This document shows, piece by piece, positions 17,450 through 27,638 of a stretch of 64,000 nt of DNA (positions within the stretch are counted from its first letter, which is position 1; the number at the start of each line of letters is the position of its first letter). The stretch comes from an uncultured Armatimonadota bacterium. GTDB lineage: Bacteria > Armatimonadota > Fimbriimonadia > Fimbriimonadales > Fimbriimonadaceae. The stretch is from positions 62,001 through 126,000 of the forward strand of contig CAIVDU010000064.1 of the NCBI GenBank assembly GCA_903904815.1, written 5' to 3'. The position numbers were made by a program, and so were the translations under genes. The notes below the pieces were generated by a model. The model had not been told where the DNA came from and ran no database searches. It saw nothing but the letters and a program-made list of their open reading frames with translations.

Positions 17450-18324
17450 CGGTCGGGGTGGTCGGGCTCGGTTTGATTGGTGGGAGCATTGGTCTCGCCC
17501 TGCGTGATCCTGACCGCCTCATCGTGGGATACGATCCTAACGAAGCAAACGCCAATCTGGCGCTCGATCGGGCGTGCGTCGATCGTCTCGGGTCGCTTGC
17601 TGAGGTGGCCGTCGCCGACGTCGTATTTGTCGCCGCGCCGCCGGCCAAAGTCGTCGATGTGCTAGACCAGTTGAAGTTCCTTCGGGGACCCGATACCGTG
17701 ATCACCGACTGCACGAGCGTCAAGCGGATCGTGGCCGACTGGGCCGAATCCACGCGAGACCCACTATTCGTTCCCGGTCACCCGATGGCTGGCCACGAAA
17801 AGAGTGGTCCAGGTTTCGCCTCCGCATGGATGTTTCGGAGCGCGAGGTGGATTCTCAGTCCGCTCCCCTTTACTCAGAAGTCGGCGATTAACAGGGTGGA
17901 GTCTCTGGTCAAAGCGATGGGCGCGACGCCACTCCAGGTTCCTGCTGATCGCCACGACCGCCATGTGGCCGTGGTTAGCCACTTGCCGCACGCCTTGGCC
18001 GCTCTTCTTGTCCAACTCGCGGACGGACTCGATGACAAGAACGTGGCTGGAGGATCGTGGCGGGACCTCACCCGCGTTGGCGGAGTCGACCCTGCGCTTT
18101 GGTCCCAAATCTTCATCGGAAATCGGGTTGAATTGGGTCGAGTGATTGGGGAAATGTCCAAGCGCTTGGCCGTTTTGGAATCAGACGTCGTCGCTGGAAA
18201 TGAGAAGGCGGTTCTCGATTTCTTTATCGCCGCCCAAGAAGCCAAGGGCAGGCAAACTACTTCCGCTGGGACTACCTCGGAAACGACCAAGACGAAGAAT
18301 TTGAAAGGAAGGAAAAGAGTTTGA
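17446..18324 (+). CDS. tyrA: Prephenate dehydrogenase
   Basis: The 292-residue protein opens with the dinucleotide-binding VGVVGLGLIGGSIGLAL and continues with the TyrA-typical HPMAGHEKSGPGFASA near 106. It oxidises prephenate (or arogenate) in tyrosine synthesis. There is no fused chorismate mutase or ACT domain, and the C-terminus is a short Thr/Lys-rich tail. The start overlaps the GH1 stop (ATGA), and its own stop overlaps the TTG start of aroA, so the genes are co-translated. Confidence 0.92.
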   Translation: MTVGVVGLGLIGGSIGLALRDPDRLIVGYDPNEANANLALDRACVDRLGSLAEVAVADVVFVAAPPAKVVDVLDQLKFLRGPDTVITDCTSVKRIVADWAESTRDPLFVPGHPMAGHEKSGPGFASAWMFRSARWILSPLPFTQKSAINRVESLVKAMGATPLQVPADRHDRHVAVVSHLPHALAALLVQLADGLDDKNVAGGSWRDLTRVGGVDPALWSQIFIGNRVELGRVIGEMSKRLAVLESDVVAGNEKAVLDFFIAAQEAKGRQTTSAGTTSETTKTKNLKGRKRV

Positions 18325-19604
18325 ACCTCTCAATAAGCCCCATCGCAACTCTCCGTGGTCGACTAAGGCCACCCAGCGACAAGTCGCTCACCCATCGAGC
18401 GTACATGTTTGCCGCGATCGCCGATGGGTCCTCGGTCGTCACGCATCCGCTACGCGGCGAGGACTGTGAATCGACCCTCAAGTGCTTGGCAGCGATGGGG
18501 CTTAGGTACGAGTGGTTGAGTCCAGACCAGATCCGACTCACCCCCGCGGCCGAATGGAACGCCCCAGATGGCCCCCTGGACTGCGGGAACAGCGGGACGA
18601 CCATGAGATTGATGAGCGGCCTGATCGCGAGCCGACCGATCGAAGCAACCATGATCGGAGATACCAGCCTGTCGCGTAGACCGATGAAGCGCATAGTCGA
18701 TCCCCTGCGATTGATGGGCGCAGAGATCGAAGGGGACAAACCTCCGCTACACATCAATGGAACATCTCTCCACGCCATCGATTACGAAAGCCCAGTCGCC
18801 AGCGCCCAAATCAAGAGCTGCGTTCTACTCGCCGGTCTTCGGGCGACCGGAGTCACCAGCGTCCGTGAACCGAGTCTCAGCCGCGATCACACCGAGCGTA
18901 TGTTGACCGCTTGCGGCGTTACGGTGGAGACCGATTTCAGCGACGGATTCGTGCACCGAGTCGCGGGCGGACAGCGCCTCAACGGGTTCGAGTTTACGGT
19001 GCCCGCCGATATCAGCAGTGCCGCCTTCTTCATGGTGGCCGCCGCGATCCTCCCTCAAGGTGGACTGACGCTTCAAGACCTGAGCATCAACCCCACCCGG
19101 ACGGGCATTCTCGATGTGTTCCGCCAGTGCGGGATCGGCGTGGAAGAGCTCAACCCCAGACAAGAACTCGGTGAGCCAGTTGCGGATGTGGATATTCGCC
19201 CCGCGAGTTTCCTGAAGCCATTCGAAATTAAAGGGGCGTTGGTACCTCGCCTCATCGATGAAATTCCAGTTCTCGCCGTGCTCGCAACCCAGTGCAACGG
19301 CATCTCAACGATTCGAGATGCCCGCGAGTTGCGGGTCAAGGAAAGCGACAGAATCGAACTCGTTGCCGATGGACTTCGGGCGATGGGCGCCACCGTCGAA
19401 ACATTCGATGACGGACTAGCCATCCATGGACCCTGCAAGCTGACGGCGACTAAGATCGAAGCCCTTGGAGATCACCGAATTGCCATGGCGTTTGCCGTGG
19501 CCGGATTGATCGCTAACGGGAGAACCGAGATCGAGGGTGCGGAATCGATCGGTACAAGCTACCCCGGATTCGAGCGAGACCTAGAATCGCTCTCAATACT
19601 CTAA
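18321..19604 (+). CDS. aroA: 3-phosphoshikimate 1-carboxyvinyltransferase (EPSP synthase)
   Basis: The 427-residue protein uses a TTG start at 18321, preceded by a purine-rich GGAAGGAAAAG ribosome site and overlapping the tyrA stop. Key family motifs are present: PPSDKSLTHRAYMFAA, DCGNSGTTMRLM near 90, and RVKESDRIELVADGLRAMGA near 337. It joins PEP to shikimate 3-phosphate. The active-site loop at 90-95 reads CGNSGT instead of the class I LGNAGT, which resembles class II enzymes; this is an observation only. The stop and cmk start share one base. Confidence 0.95.
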   Translation: MNLSISPIATLRGRLRPPSDKSLTHRAYMFAAIADGSSVVTHPLRGEDCESTLKCLAAMGLRYEWLSPDQIRLTPAAEWNAPDGPLDCGNSGTTMRLMSGLIASRPIEATMIGDTSLSRRPMKRIVDPLRLMGAEIEGDKPPLHINGTSLHAIDYESPVASAQIKSCVLLAGLRATGVTSVREPSLSRDHTERMLTACGVTVETDFSDGFVHRVAGGQRLNGFEFTVPADISSAAFFMVAAAILPQGGLTLQDLSINPTRTGILDVFRQCGIGVEELNPRQELGEPVADVDIRPASFLKPFEIKGALVPRLIDEIPVLAVLATQCNGISTIRDARELRVKESDRIELVADGLRAMGATVETFDDGLAIHGPCKLTATKIEALGDHRIAMAFAVAGLIANGRTEIEGAESIGTSYPGFERDLESLSIL

Positions 19605-20290
19605 TGTCTGAATCACAAACCTCCTCTTCGGCCCGCTGGGTCATCGCCATCGACGGCCCCGCGGGAGCCGGCAAGAGCACGACCGCCAAGGCGCTCGCCC
19701 GTGAGCTGGGCCTCCGGTATCTCGACACCGGAGCGATGTATCGTGCGATCGCCCTGAAAGCTTCGCGGCTTGGGATAAAAGGAGACGAAGGGCAACGGGC
19801 GGCCGAACTTCTGGAGACGACCGAAATCGGTTTCGGAGCCGGGGAACCTCAACCGGTTTTCCTAGATGGGGAAGAAGTCACGAACCTGATTCGAACGAAC
19901 GAGATCGGAGATCTCGCCAGCGCATTGAGTGCCCACACCCCGGTCCGTAAGGCCCTCGTTGCTCGACAGCAGGCGATGGTAGCTGCAGGGGGCGTGATTT
20001 TGGAGGGCCGTGACGCCACCACCGTGATCGCCCCGCAAGCCGATGTGAAGGTTTATCTCACGGCTAGCCTCGAGGAGAGGAGCCGTCGGAGACATGTGGA
20101 GTTCGGCACGAAGGGGATCGAAGCCAGCTTCGAGTCGGTCCGATCTCAAATCGAGATTCGAGACCACCGGGACATCACGAGGGAAGACAGTCCGCTGTCG
20201 GTTGCCCCCGATGCGACGATTGTGGAGAGCGGGTGCCGGAGCATCGAAGACGTGATTGCCGACATCAAGGCCTTATTACCCAAGGCGTAA
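19604..20290 (+). CDS. cmk: Cytidylate kinase
   Basis: The 228-residue protein has the P-loop IDGPAGAGKSTTAKALA near residue 16, then YLDTGAMYRAIALKA and the DATTVIAPQADVKVYLTAS segment typical of CMP kinases. It phosphorylates CMP and dCMP. The ATG overlaps the aroA stop by one base (TAATG). An aroA-cmk pair is common in bacteria. Confidence 0.96.
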   Translation: MSESQTSSSARWVIAIDGPAGAGKSTTAKALARELGLRYLDTGAMYRAIALKASRLGIKGDEGQRAAELLETTEIGFGAGEPQPVFLDGEEVTNLIRTNEIGDLASALSAHTPVRKALVARQQAMVAAGGVILEGRDATTVIAPQADVKVYLTASLEERSRRRHVEFGTKGIEASFESVRSQIEIRDHRDITREDSPLSVAPDATIVESGCRSIEDVIADIKALLPKA

Positions 20291-20348
20291 GCTAAATTCA
20301 AATTCCGTGGCTCCCCCAGAGGGGTCTCACTCGTCTCGAACTATCGGA

Positions 20349-21671
20349 ATGTCGCTCCCGATTTATGTGTTCTTCCTCGCCGCTCAGGCGGGACAGACTG
20401 GCCAGACCGCTGTGCCAGTACCCCAGACTCCGACTGCGCCTGTTGCCGCCCCGATCGTGGTGACTCCACAGGCCATGTTTGCCGCGCCGTTTGCGGTCAC
20501 CGAGCCAAATCGGCTTGCCATCACGCCGCTTGTCGATGGAAAAATCGATGAAGAGGAATGGGACCCGCTCGGCACAACCAGCGACGGCGGCAAGACCTAT
20601 TTCCAATGGGAGCCTGGAAAGCTCTATGGCGCTGCCGTGGTCCCAAACGGCCATGACGCCGTATTCAGCTTCGACCTGGATGCCAACGGTTGGCTTCAAG
20701 GAAGAGACAATCTGGAGGTCCGCGTTAGCCTCAGTTCCGGCAAGCCCACCGCGACGGTAAGACTGCTCGATGCAACCAACGTTGCCGGGCCGATGTGGCG
20801 TAACCTTCCAGGCGTAGCCCTGGCCGCGACAGCCGCCGCCAGTTCCGACGCGACATCGACGACTTACGAAGTGATCGTGAACGACCCCGGCCTGGAAATT
20901 CTTCCTGGAGATGCTGGTGATACGTTGGGTGTCCGAGTCGACGACCCTCTCAGCACGAGCCCAGCGTTTGATCCCTTCGTTCCGCGCGTTCTTTCAACGG
21001 TCACACTGGGTTATCGACGGTCTGCCGGACTTCCGGCTGGCGTCAAGTTCAACACGGAGGGGGAGGGAAGGTCCTTCGTTGCCGGAGAACGGGGACGGGT
21101 TCGCCTTACATTTAACGGCAAGAATGCAGCAAAGCTCCAAAGGCTTGAACTGCACACCGAGGGCCCCGCGAAGAATGACACCAACATGATCGCGGTTCCG
21201 TTCCCGCTCTTTGACAACAAGGGTCGATCTTACGTTGACTACGACACCGGCATTCGTGACACCGCGGCGCTTGGCTTCCGAGTTCTTAAGGGATCTCTCA
21301 CCGCTGGCGATGGTATTTCAGCGGTCCTTGAGTCAAGCTACCGAATCGCACCGCCCGTGGACCTCACGCTGGTCACCCAGCCGATTCCTTTGGGAGACAA
21401 CGATCGCTCACTCAAGCTTGGGTTCTACATTCACTCCAACTCCACTCGTCCACTCCGTGGCGCGGTGTCAATCACCGTTCCCGAGCCACTGAAACTCGTG
21501 AACACGAACGCACGAGAGTTCGAAGTCGCAACGAGTAGAGGCCGGCTCCGAATGGCATTCGAACTCTACGTCCCCGCGAACACTTCCGGCACTTTTCCGA
21601 TTCACTTCATCGGCCAAGCTAAGGGCCAGAAGTTCGACCAAATCGGCTACATCACCATCGGCGGCAACTAG
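20349..21671 (+). CDS. Exported protein with CBM9-like sugar-binding domain
   Basis: The start at ATG 20349 gives 440 residues with a short hydrophobic N-terminus (LPIYVFFLAAQAGQ) that could be a signal peptide. An earlier in-frame ATG at 20256 lies inside cmk and is less likely. A Pro/Ala/Val-rich linker is followed near residues 55-150 by a segment starting DGKIDEEEWDPLG, typical of CBM9-like carbohydrate-binding modules. The remaining part is beta-rich without a recognised catalytic motif. It follows cmk by 58 bases and may be read from the same message. The ligand cannot be inferred. Confidence 0.65.
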   Translation: MSLPIYVFFLAAQAGQTGQTAVPVPQTPTAPVAAPIVVTPQAMFAAPFAVTEPNRLAITPLVDGKIDEEEWDPLGTTSDGGKTYFQWEPGKLYGAAVVPNGHDAVFSFDLDANGWLQGRDNLEVRVSLSSGKPTATVRLLDATNVAGPMWRNLPGVALAATAAASSDATSTTYEVIVNDPGLEILPGDAGDTLGVRVDDPLSTSPAFDPFVPRVLSTVTLGYRRSAGLPAGVKFNTEGEGRSFVAGERGRVRLTFNGKNAAKLQRLELHTEGPAKNDTNMIAVPFPLFDNKGRSYVDYDTGIRDTAALGFRVLKGSLTAGDGISAVLESSYRIAPPVDLTLVTQPIPLGDNDRSLKLGFYIHSNSTRPLRGAVSITVPEPLKLVNTNAREFEVATSRGRLRMAFELYVPANTSGTFPIHFIGQAKGQKFDQIGYITIGGN

Positions 21672-21987
21672 CCGCCGAGTGAGCCGATTGGGCCCTCCGC
21701 TGGGTTTTCACAGCCACAAGCATTCCTCTCGCGGCCCTTATCTTGCCTTGATGCCAGCAACATCGCCAGGGAATTTATTAATACGTCATTTAGCGCACTG
21801 ACCTGACGTATTAATGATAAAGCCATATCAATTTACTCATTGCGTAATGGGATATGTTCATAACTATTATCGTAGTTTGCCGTATCACCTATTGCTGATG
21901 TAATGTTCGTTTTTCTTTTTCTTGGGGTGTCGTATGACTCCATTTGGATCGAAGATGGTTTCCGTATTCGCATCCGATTGAGCCTAA
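21672..21987. other. AT-rich intergenic region with a long inverted repeat
   Basis: The 316-base gap before the REC-PAS-kinase gene is much richer in A and T than its surroundings from about 21770. It contains a perfect 12-bp inverted repeat (21777-21788 and 21804-21815, ATTAATACGTCA) with a 15-base spacer and no T-run, more like an operator than a terminator. No small gene is supported. Confidence 0.5.
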
Positions 21988-23478
21988 ATGAGTCAACAAC
22001 TGTCCATTCTTCACCTAGAAGATAACCCTGGCGACGCCGAGCTAGTACGAATCTGCCTTGAAGAGAACGGGATCAACTGCCACCTAGATGTCGTTTCCTC
22101 CGGTCCAGAATTCCGCTTAAAGGTCGTCGATCCCGCCTACGGGCTCATCCTTTCCGACTACAGCATTCCCGGATTCAGCGGAAAGGAAGCTTTGTCCCTG
22201 GCGGTGACCCACTCCCCAGAAACGCCGTTCATCTTTATCTCCGGCACGATCGACGAACGCCTCGCGCTCGAAAGTTTGGCTCTTGGCGCTAGCGACTACA
22301 TCCTTAAGAACGCGCCCGCTCGTTTACCTTCGGCCGTCGTTCGCGCATGTGAGAACGCCGACATCAAGAAGCGGATGGGGGACAATTCCTCGGCAATCGC
22401 GTTTCATTCGGAACTCCTCAGTAACTTCTCAGAAGCGGTTTTTGTAATTGACGCTGAAGGGAAGATCGTAACTTGGAATCATAGCGCGGACCTGCTCTTC
22501 GAAAATGACGGCAAGAGTCCCCTCGGGCTAAGTGTCGCCGAAGTCGATGACCTCTTCGGATGCCGGTTCTTCGATCTATTCCTCGAGCACGATCTCATGA
22601 TCGGAGAGGGCTGTGATTTGTTTTGCGAGTTTCAGGTTGGAACTGGCAAATGGGTCAATGTGAATCGCAATGCTCCGATCGAATCTCGGATACTCGGACG
22701 CCTCAATGTGTTCGTCGCAAGGGACGTCTCGGAATCTCGCGAGTTAGCGACGAGAACCGTCCGCATGGCCTCACTTCTCGAGCAGGCGGTGAAATCCCGC
22801 ACCTCGGAACTCGTTGGCGAAAACGCGGCCCTAAGATCATTTTCATATGCCGCCAGCCACGATCTCCGAGCACCGGTGAGGATCATTCTCGGTTACGCCC
22901 AGCTTCTTGGCGAAGAGTTTGGTGAGAGTCTCAGTCCAGACGGACGCTTATACGTGAATCGCATCGCCTCCGCCTGTCGGCGAATGGACGAACTCATGAA
23001 GGGTTTGCTCGCCCTTGCCAACATGGATGGACAGGAAATCATGTGTGAGATTGTGGATATCACATCCATGGGGCGAGAGATTGGCGGTGAGCTTATCGAG
23101 CAAAACCGAGGCCGGGAATTGGCAGTCGAAGTGCAATCTGGACTGTCCACGTTCGCGGACACAAGGCTCATGCGCTCCCTATTAGAAAACCTAATCGGAA
23201 ATGCTGTGAAGTACTCCGCTTCCACGCAGGTAACTAGGGTGATTTTAGGAAAGTCTGAGGCGCCGGATGAAGGCTTTTTTGTCCGAGACAACGGGGCCGG
23301 TTTTCATCTGAGTTCTCTGAAGCCATCTTCGAACCATTTATCCGGCTGGATGCGAATCGGGGAGATGGGGGACACGGGATCGGACTTGCGGTTGTCAAAC
23401 GCATCGTTCATAAGCACGGAGGGTTCATTCGTGCCGAGTCCGAGCCGGGAAAGGGCGCCACATTCTATTTCTCTTTAG
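21988..23478 (+). CDS. REC-PAS-histidine kinase with a C-terminal frameshift
   Basis: Residues 5-120 are a receiver domain with Glu11-Asp12 and phosphoacceptor Asp57 ([13 protein letters not shown]). A PAS-like domain ([14 protein letters not shown]) follows, then a HisKA domain with His291 in [13 protein letters not shown] and the start of an ATPase domain ([18 protein letters not shown]). After residue 440 the predicted sequence stops resembling a kinase. The missing G-box ([12 protein letters not shown]) is encoded in another frame from 23310, so one base appears lost near 23308. It is either a sequencing error, a recent mutation or a nonfunctional kinase. It heads a signalling block with the following kinase and regulator. 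Confidence 0.8.
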   Translation: MSQQLSILHLEDNPGDAELVRICLEENGINCHLDVVSSGPEFRLKVVDPAYGLILSDYSIPGFSGKEALSLAVTHSPETPFIFISGTIDERLALESLALGASDYILKNAPARLPSAVVRACENADIKKRMGDNSSAIAFHSELLSNFSEAVFVIDAEGKIVTWNHSADLLFENDGKSPLGLSVAEVDDLFGCRFFDLFLEHDLMIGEGCDLFCEFQVGTGKWVNVNRNAPIESRILGRLNVFVARDVSESRELATRTVRMASLLEQAVKSRTSELVGENAALRSFSYAASHDLRAPVRIILGYAQLLGEEFGESLSPDGRLYVNRIASACRRMDELMKGLLALANMDGQEIMCEIVDITSMGREIGGELIEQNRGRELAVEVQSGLSTFADTRLMRSLLENLIGNAVKYSASTQVTRVILGKSEAPDEGFFVRDNGAGFHLSSLKPSSNHLSGWMRIGEMGDTGSDLRLSNASFISTEGSFVPSPSRERAPHSISL

Positions 23479-23507
23479 AGGCTTCAGACAGGAGTACGTT
23501 TTGCTAG
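23310..23507 (+). pseudogene. Out-of-frame C-terminal end of the REC-PAS-kinase
   Basis: In the frame beginning GAG at 23310 the translation reads [20 protein letters not shown], then a full G-box, and ends [17 protein letters not shown] before a TAG at 23505. This is the normal end of a HATPase domain. It joins the upstream frame if one base is added at about 23308-23309, so the two frames are one ancestral gene. Confidence 0.8.
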
Positions 23508-23607
23508 GCGCTTCCAGTCAGGACCTTCAAGTTCAAATTGACGCACCGAACAAAAGGCGCTGCCAGAATCTTCGACCGACCAGCTCAAAAGGGGATCAGA
23601 CCTAGCC

Positions 23608-25983
23608 ATGCTATTTCAAGCCAGAGCTTATCGGTTGAAAAAACGCCTCCCGGTTCGTTTAGAACCTACTGAGAGTGAACTCCTCTATCGCCTCCTGGTG
23701 GAAAGCGTAAAGGATTACGCTGTCTTCGCGCTGGACGTGGAGGGAAAAATCGCCACCTGGAACGATGGCGCGGAACGACTCAAAGGCTATCGATCAGAAG
23801 AGATCATCGGTCGACACTTTTCGATCTTTTACCCACCCGCTGCGCTCGCCGAGCGGAAGCCGGAACGGGCGTTGGAGATCGCTAGGACTCAGGGCAAATT
23901 CGAGGAAGAAGGGTGGAGGAAGCGCAAGGACGGCAGCGACATGTGGGCCCATGTAGCTATTGCTCCCATGAGAGACGCCAAAGGAGTGTTGCGCGGGTAC
24001 TCGAAGGTGACCCAGGATCTCACCTTTGCCAGGAATGCTGAAAAGAAGTTTCGGGGACTCCTTGAGTCGGCCCCGGACGCTATTGTCATCGTCGACATGG
24101 AGGCGAGAATTGTTCTCGTCAATTCTCAGACCGAAGCTCTGTTTGGATACCCGCGGGAAGAGTTACTTGGAAAACACATCGAGGTTCTCGTTCCAGAGCG
24201 GTTCACCGTTGGCCATGTTGGGCGCCGACAAGGGTTCATTGCTAAGTCGACAGTGCGGTCCATGGGAGCCGGTCTCGAACTGTTCGGTCTTCGCAAAGAT
24301 GGTAGCGAATTTCCGGTAGAGATCAGTCTGAGTCCCATTGAAACCGAGGACGGTCCGCTGATTTCGAGTGCAATCAGGGACATCACCGATCGTAAACTTC
24401 TTGAGGAAGCTCAGCGCCTCCAAACCGACCTGCTGAGAGAGCGAGAGCAGCTGTTAGAAGAGGCCGAAGCTGTCGCGAAGATCGGTTCCTCAACCTTGGA
24501 CTTGGTCACAGGCAAAAGAATGCGGTCAAAACAGATGGCCGCTGTGCTTGGGCTCGATTCTGTGGTATCGGAAGTTAACGCCTACCTGAATCTCGATATG
24601 TACGATCCGGACGACGCGAAAATCCTCGATGCAGCCATTCAGCAAGCGATTCAATTCGGCGTGTCCTATTCACTGGATCTCCGCCTAAAAACGAAAGGTG
24701 AAGAGCCTTCACGCTGGATTCACGCAATTGGAAAGGCCGTCACCAACGAGCGGGGCGAAGCGATTCGCCTGGTCGGGACGGCGATGGACATTAGCGAGCG
24801 TAAGCATGTAGAGGAGAAGCTTTCCGAGGCGGTCGAACGACTCCGTCAAGCAACTGAAGCCGGGTCCTACGGCGTCTGGGAGTACGACCTATCCACTCAC
24901 TCCCTCGAGTGGGATGAAAGGATGCTCTCCCTCTACCAGTTTGCCCCTGAAGACTTTCCCGGCGCGTACGAAGCGTGGTCTAGTCGGTTGCACCCGGACG
25001 ACTTGGTTAGAGCGGAGTCCGAATTGGCAGACTCGATCCGCAACTGCTCGAAATTCCACAGTGAGTTTCGACTGCTTTTGCCAGATGGAACCACTCGGCA
25101 CATCATGGCGGCAGCATCGGTATCTACGGTTGGCGACGGTGCCATGCGGCTCATCGGAATCAATCAGGATATCACCGAGAAGAAAGTTGCTGAAGCTCGA
25201 TTACAGCGTCTCCTTGATGAGCAGGGGCATGCCAATGCGCAACTCCGCTACAGCGAGGAGTGCCTGATGCAGCGATCGAACGAACTGGCACGATCCAATA
25301 CCGACCTTGAACAGTTTGCCCACGTGGCTTCGCACGATCTTCAGGAGCCCTTGAGAATGGTCGCCAGCTTCACTCAGCTTCTGGAGAAAAAGTACAAAGG
25401 GCAACTCGATGAGCAGGCGGACCGGTGGATCGCTCACGCCGTTGACGGCGCCACCCGCATGCAGACCCTGATTCACGATCTCTTAACGTATTCAAGGGTT
25501 GGAACTGGCGGTGAGGTATTCGGAACTTGCAATCTCGAGGAGCTATTAGCAGTCGCCCTAATGAATCTCGATCTTCCAATCTCCGAATGCATGGCGAAAC
25601 TCGTGGTCGGTCCGCTCCCTGAGGTCCAGGGAGATCGTGTTCAACTCATTTCTCTCTTCCAGAACCTGATCGGGAACGCCGTGAAATACCGAGGTGAGGC
25701 GCTCCCAATGATCGACGTTTCCGCCACATTCGAGGGTTCCGAGTGGGTGTATTGCGTGAAAGACAACGGTATCGGAATCGAAGCTGAATTTGCCGAGCGA
25801 ATCTTCATCATTTTTCAACGGCTACACACCCGTGTGACCTATCCTGGAACGGGAATTGGTCTGGCACTGTGTAAGCGAATCGTTGAAAGACACGGTGGAC
25901 GAATATGGATGGAGTCGGAACCAGGCTCCGGAACGAGCTTCAAGTTCACGCTGAAAGAGAAAGGGTCGAGAGGAGTTTTATGA
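23608..25983 (+). CDS. Multi-PAS sensor histidine kinase
   Basis: The 791-residue protein has four PAS-type modules: at about 28-145 ([20 protein letters not shown]), 150-270 ([18 protein letters not shown]), 280-405 and 410-530 with PAC motifs such as [14 protein letters not shown] coiled segment leads to HisKA with His576 in [15 protein letters not shown] and to a HATPase domain with [21 protein letters not shown] and [18 protein letters not shown]. No transmembrane segment is seen, so it is a cytosolic sensor. The C-terminal half resembles bacteriophytochrome-type kinases. The next gene, a stand-alone receiver, overlaps by four bases and is its likely partner. Confidence 0.92.
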   Translation: MLFQARAYRLKKRLPVRLEPTESELLYRLLVESVKDYAVFALDVEGKIATWNDGAERLKGYRSEEIIGRHFSIFYPPAALAERKPERALEIARTQGKFEEEGWRKRKDGSDMWAHVAIAPMRDAKGVLRGYSKVTQDLTFARNAEKKFRGLLESAPDAIVIVDMEARIVLVNSQTEALFGYPREELLGKHIEVLVPERFTVGHVGRRQGFIAKSTVRSMGAGLELFGLRKDGSEFPVEISLSPIETEDGPLISSAIRDITDRKLLEEAQRLQTDLLREREQLLEEAEAVAKIGSSTLDLVTGKRMRSKQMAAVLGLDSVVSEVNAYLNLDMYDPDDAKILDAAIQQAIQFGVSYSLDLRLKTKGEEPSRWIHAIGKAVTNERGEAIRLVGTAMDISERKHVEEKLSEAVERLRQATEAGSYGVWEYDLSTHSLEWDERMLSLYQFAPEDFPGAYEAWSSRLHPDDLVRAESELADSIRNCSKFHSEFRLLLPDGTTRHIMAAASVSTVGDGAMRLIGINQDITEKKVAEARLQRLLDEQGHANAQLRYSEECLMQRSNELARSNTDLEQFAHVASHDLQEPLRMVASFTQLLEKKYKGQLDEQADRWIAHAVDGATRMQTLIHDLLTYSRVGTGGEVFGTCNLEELLAVALMNLDLPISECMAKLVVGPLPEVQGDRVQLISLFQNLIGNAVKYRGEALPMIDVSATFEGSEWVYCVKDNGIGIEAEFAERIFIIFQRLHTRVTYPGTGIGLALCKRIVERHGGRIWMESEPGSGTSFKFTLKEKGSRGVL

Positions 25984-26426
25984 CCGAGAGCATGGGTGGA
26001 CGACGCGCCGAGATCCTCCTCGTGGAAGACAATCCCGGAGACGCGGAACTCACGGCAATCGCCCTGAAAGATGGAAAGGTCTCCAACCGATTGAGCGTGG
26101 TCGTTGACGGCGTAGAGGCAATGGCCTTCTTAAGAAAGGAGCCACCCTACCAAGATGCGCCGCGCCCGGACCTCATTCTGATGGATCTCAACATGCCCCG
26201 AAAGGACGGGCGAGAGACCTTAGCGGAGTTGCGGAAGGATCCCTTCCTCCATAACATCCCGGTAGTCATCCTAACCACATCAGAAAGTAAAAGAGACGTG
26301 ACCGAGAGCTATCAACTGAACGCGAACTGCTACATCACTAAGCCCGTCGAATTCGAGAAGTTCATTTCGATCATTCGATCGATCGAAGATTTCTGGTTCA
26401 CCATCGTCAAGCTCCCCCCCAGTTAA
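25980..26426 (+). CDS. Rcp1-like single-domain response regulator
   Basis: The start at ATG 25980 overlaps the kinase stop (ATGA) and gives 148 residues, normal for a single receiver domain. An upstream in-frame start at 25905 lies inside the kinase and is rejected. The acidic pocket EDNPGDAE, phosphoacceptor Asp69 in [13 protein letters not shown], the TTSES switch and the KPVEF lysine loop are all present. The form of these motifs matches Rcp1, the partner of Cph1-like kinases. There is no output domain, so it acts by protein contact or phosphorelay. Confidence 0.93.
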   Translation: MTESMGGRRAEILLVEDNPGDAELTAIALKDGKVSNRLSVVVDGVEAMAFLRKEPPYQDAPRPDLILMDLNMPRKDGRETLAELRKDPFLHNIPVVILTTSESKRDVTESYQLNANCYITKPVEFEKFISIIRSIEDFWFTIVKLPPS

Positions 26427-26429
26427 ACT

Positions 26430-26880
26430 TCCAGACTGCGACCTGCCCCGTGCAGACACGGCTAGACCGTTGGCCGCGAATGATCAGAGTATCGCAACGG
26501 TCAAGGAGGTCGTAATAAGTCCCCTCGCCCGCAGCGGCTTGTCCGTCGAAGTTCGCCAAGCGAAGTGGGAAGCGTACGCGGGGGGAGGGCCAAATCGAAC
26601 CTGCGAGCGCAGGGAAGTTTCAATAGGGTCTGGAATCGATTCCAGCCTCCGGCGGTCACCATAAGTGTCGGAGCCCCATTTACGGTTTCTCCCAGCGTGA
26701 CGGTCCCGGTTACCGCGCCCGTAGGGACCAAAACTGGGTCACGCCAGTCGCCTGAGGGTGAGTCGTGTCGCCTTCGTAAATGTACTTGCCGTGACTCGGC
26801 TCACAGTAAGAGCACTGGATACATTTCTTGCTCTCTGTAGCGCAAGAAATGATATACTTTCTAAACGGCAAGCGAGGCAC
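26430..26880 (-). pseudogene. Possible decayed coding sequence in the gap before the ECF sigma gene
   Basis: Successive minus-strand frames look coding but are broken by stops. From GTG 26880 a 56-codon frame includes three close cysteines (KKCIQCSYCEPSHGKY) and YEGDTTHPQATGVTQFW. A second frame near 26731 reads PTGAVTGTVTLGETVNGAPT. A third near 26560 reads LANFDGQAAAGEGTYYDLL. They may be remnants of one gene with two frameshifts. The family is not recognised, and chance open frames in GC-rich DNA are an alternative. Confidence 0.25.
26822..26858 (+). promoter_or_regulatory. Inverted repeat and -10 box upstream of the ECF sigma gene
   Basis: Perfect 10-bp arms (26822-26831 and 26842-26851, CATTTCTTGC) are followed two bases later by TATACT (26853-26858), a good -10 box about 110 bases before the sigma start. 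The repeat covers the place of a -35 box, so it could be an operator. No T-run follows. Confidence 0.45.
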
Positions 26881-26967
26881 TTAAGCCGTGCTTTGCCGGA
26901 AACTCGTCGACTGATTCAAGAACATTGAATCCACGATTGTCCGATATTTTCTGGGGAGAACAAATAG

Positions 26968-27555
26968 ATGACAGTTGATGACGCAACACTGACCTATCGA
27001 TATCAGAAGGGAGACCGCTCGGCACTGGACGAACTCGTTGCGAGGCATCGGTCAAGAGCTTACAAGTATGCCTTTCAATTGACGCGAGATCTGGAAAGGG
27101 CTTCTGATATCGTTGCGGAGGCATTCCTAAGGGTCTGCCGATCTCTCATGAACTTCCGTGGGCAAAGCTCGTTCAGTACGTGGCTTTACCGGATAATCAC
27201 GAACTGCTACTTAGACAGCTCAAAACGGCGCCCGTCGGGCAGATTTGTAAGTATCGATGGATCCGCAGTGCTTGACAGCCTCGATCTGGATCGCGTCCAG
27301 TCCGACTCTTGCTCTCAGATTCAGCAAGCATGCGAGCGCAACGTTGAAAGGGAGTGCCTGATTCGAGCAATCGGGGAATTGCCTCAAGAATATCGGACCA
27401 TCGTCTTGCTGTTTCACAGTGAGGATCGGTCTTATGCGGATATCGCGGAGATTCTCAAGTTACCGATTGGGACCGTGAAGAGTCGGCTTAACCGAGCGCG
27501 ACTCTCCTTGCGCGAGATCCTAGAAGCCGAACGGGACACGCTTCTCGCGGCCTAA
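26968..27555 (+). CDS. ECF-type RNA polymerase sigma factor
   Basis: The 195-residue protein has region 2 (DELVARHRSRAYKYAFQLTR, then DIVAEAFLRVCRSL and FSTWLYRIITNCYLD) and region 4 (LPQEYRTIVLLFHSEDRSYA, then EILKLPIGTVKSRLNRARL). The start is supported by a TGGGGAGAA ribosome site. No anti-sigma gene is adjacent, so its control is unclear. It is separate from the second ECF sigma gene at 50.4 kb. A terminator follows the stop. Confidence 0.93.
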   Translation: MTVDDATLTYRYQKGDRSALDELVARHRSRAYKYAFQLTRDLERASDIVAEAFLRVCRSLMNFRGQSSFSTWLYRIITNCYLDSSKRRPSGRFVSIDGSAVLDSLDLDRVQSDSCSQIQQACERNVERECLIRAIGELPQEYRTIVLLFHSEDRSYADIAEILKLPIGTVKSRLNRARLSLREILEAERDTLLAA

Positions 27556-27564
27556 ATCTTAAGG

Positions 27565-27600
27565 GCTCAGCGACCCTACATCGGATCGCTGAGCTTTCTC
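27565..27600 (+). terminator. Intrinsic terminator after the ECF sigma gene
   Basis: A perfect 9-bp stem (27565-27573 with 27586-27594) and a 12-base loop are followed by TTTCT, ten bases after the stop codon. Confidence 0.7.
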
Positions 27601-27638
27601 ACGACTCCTGGCTGGTGAGTACTTAAGGGTATGAAACC

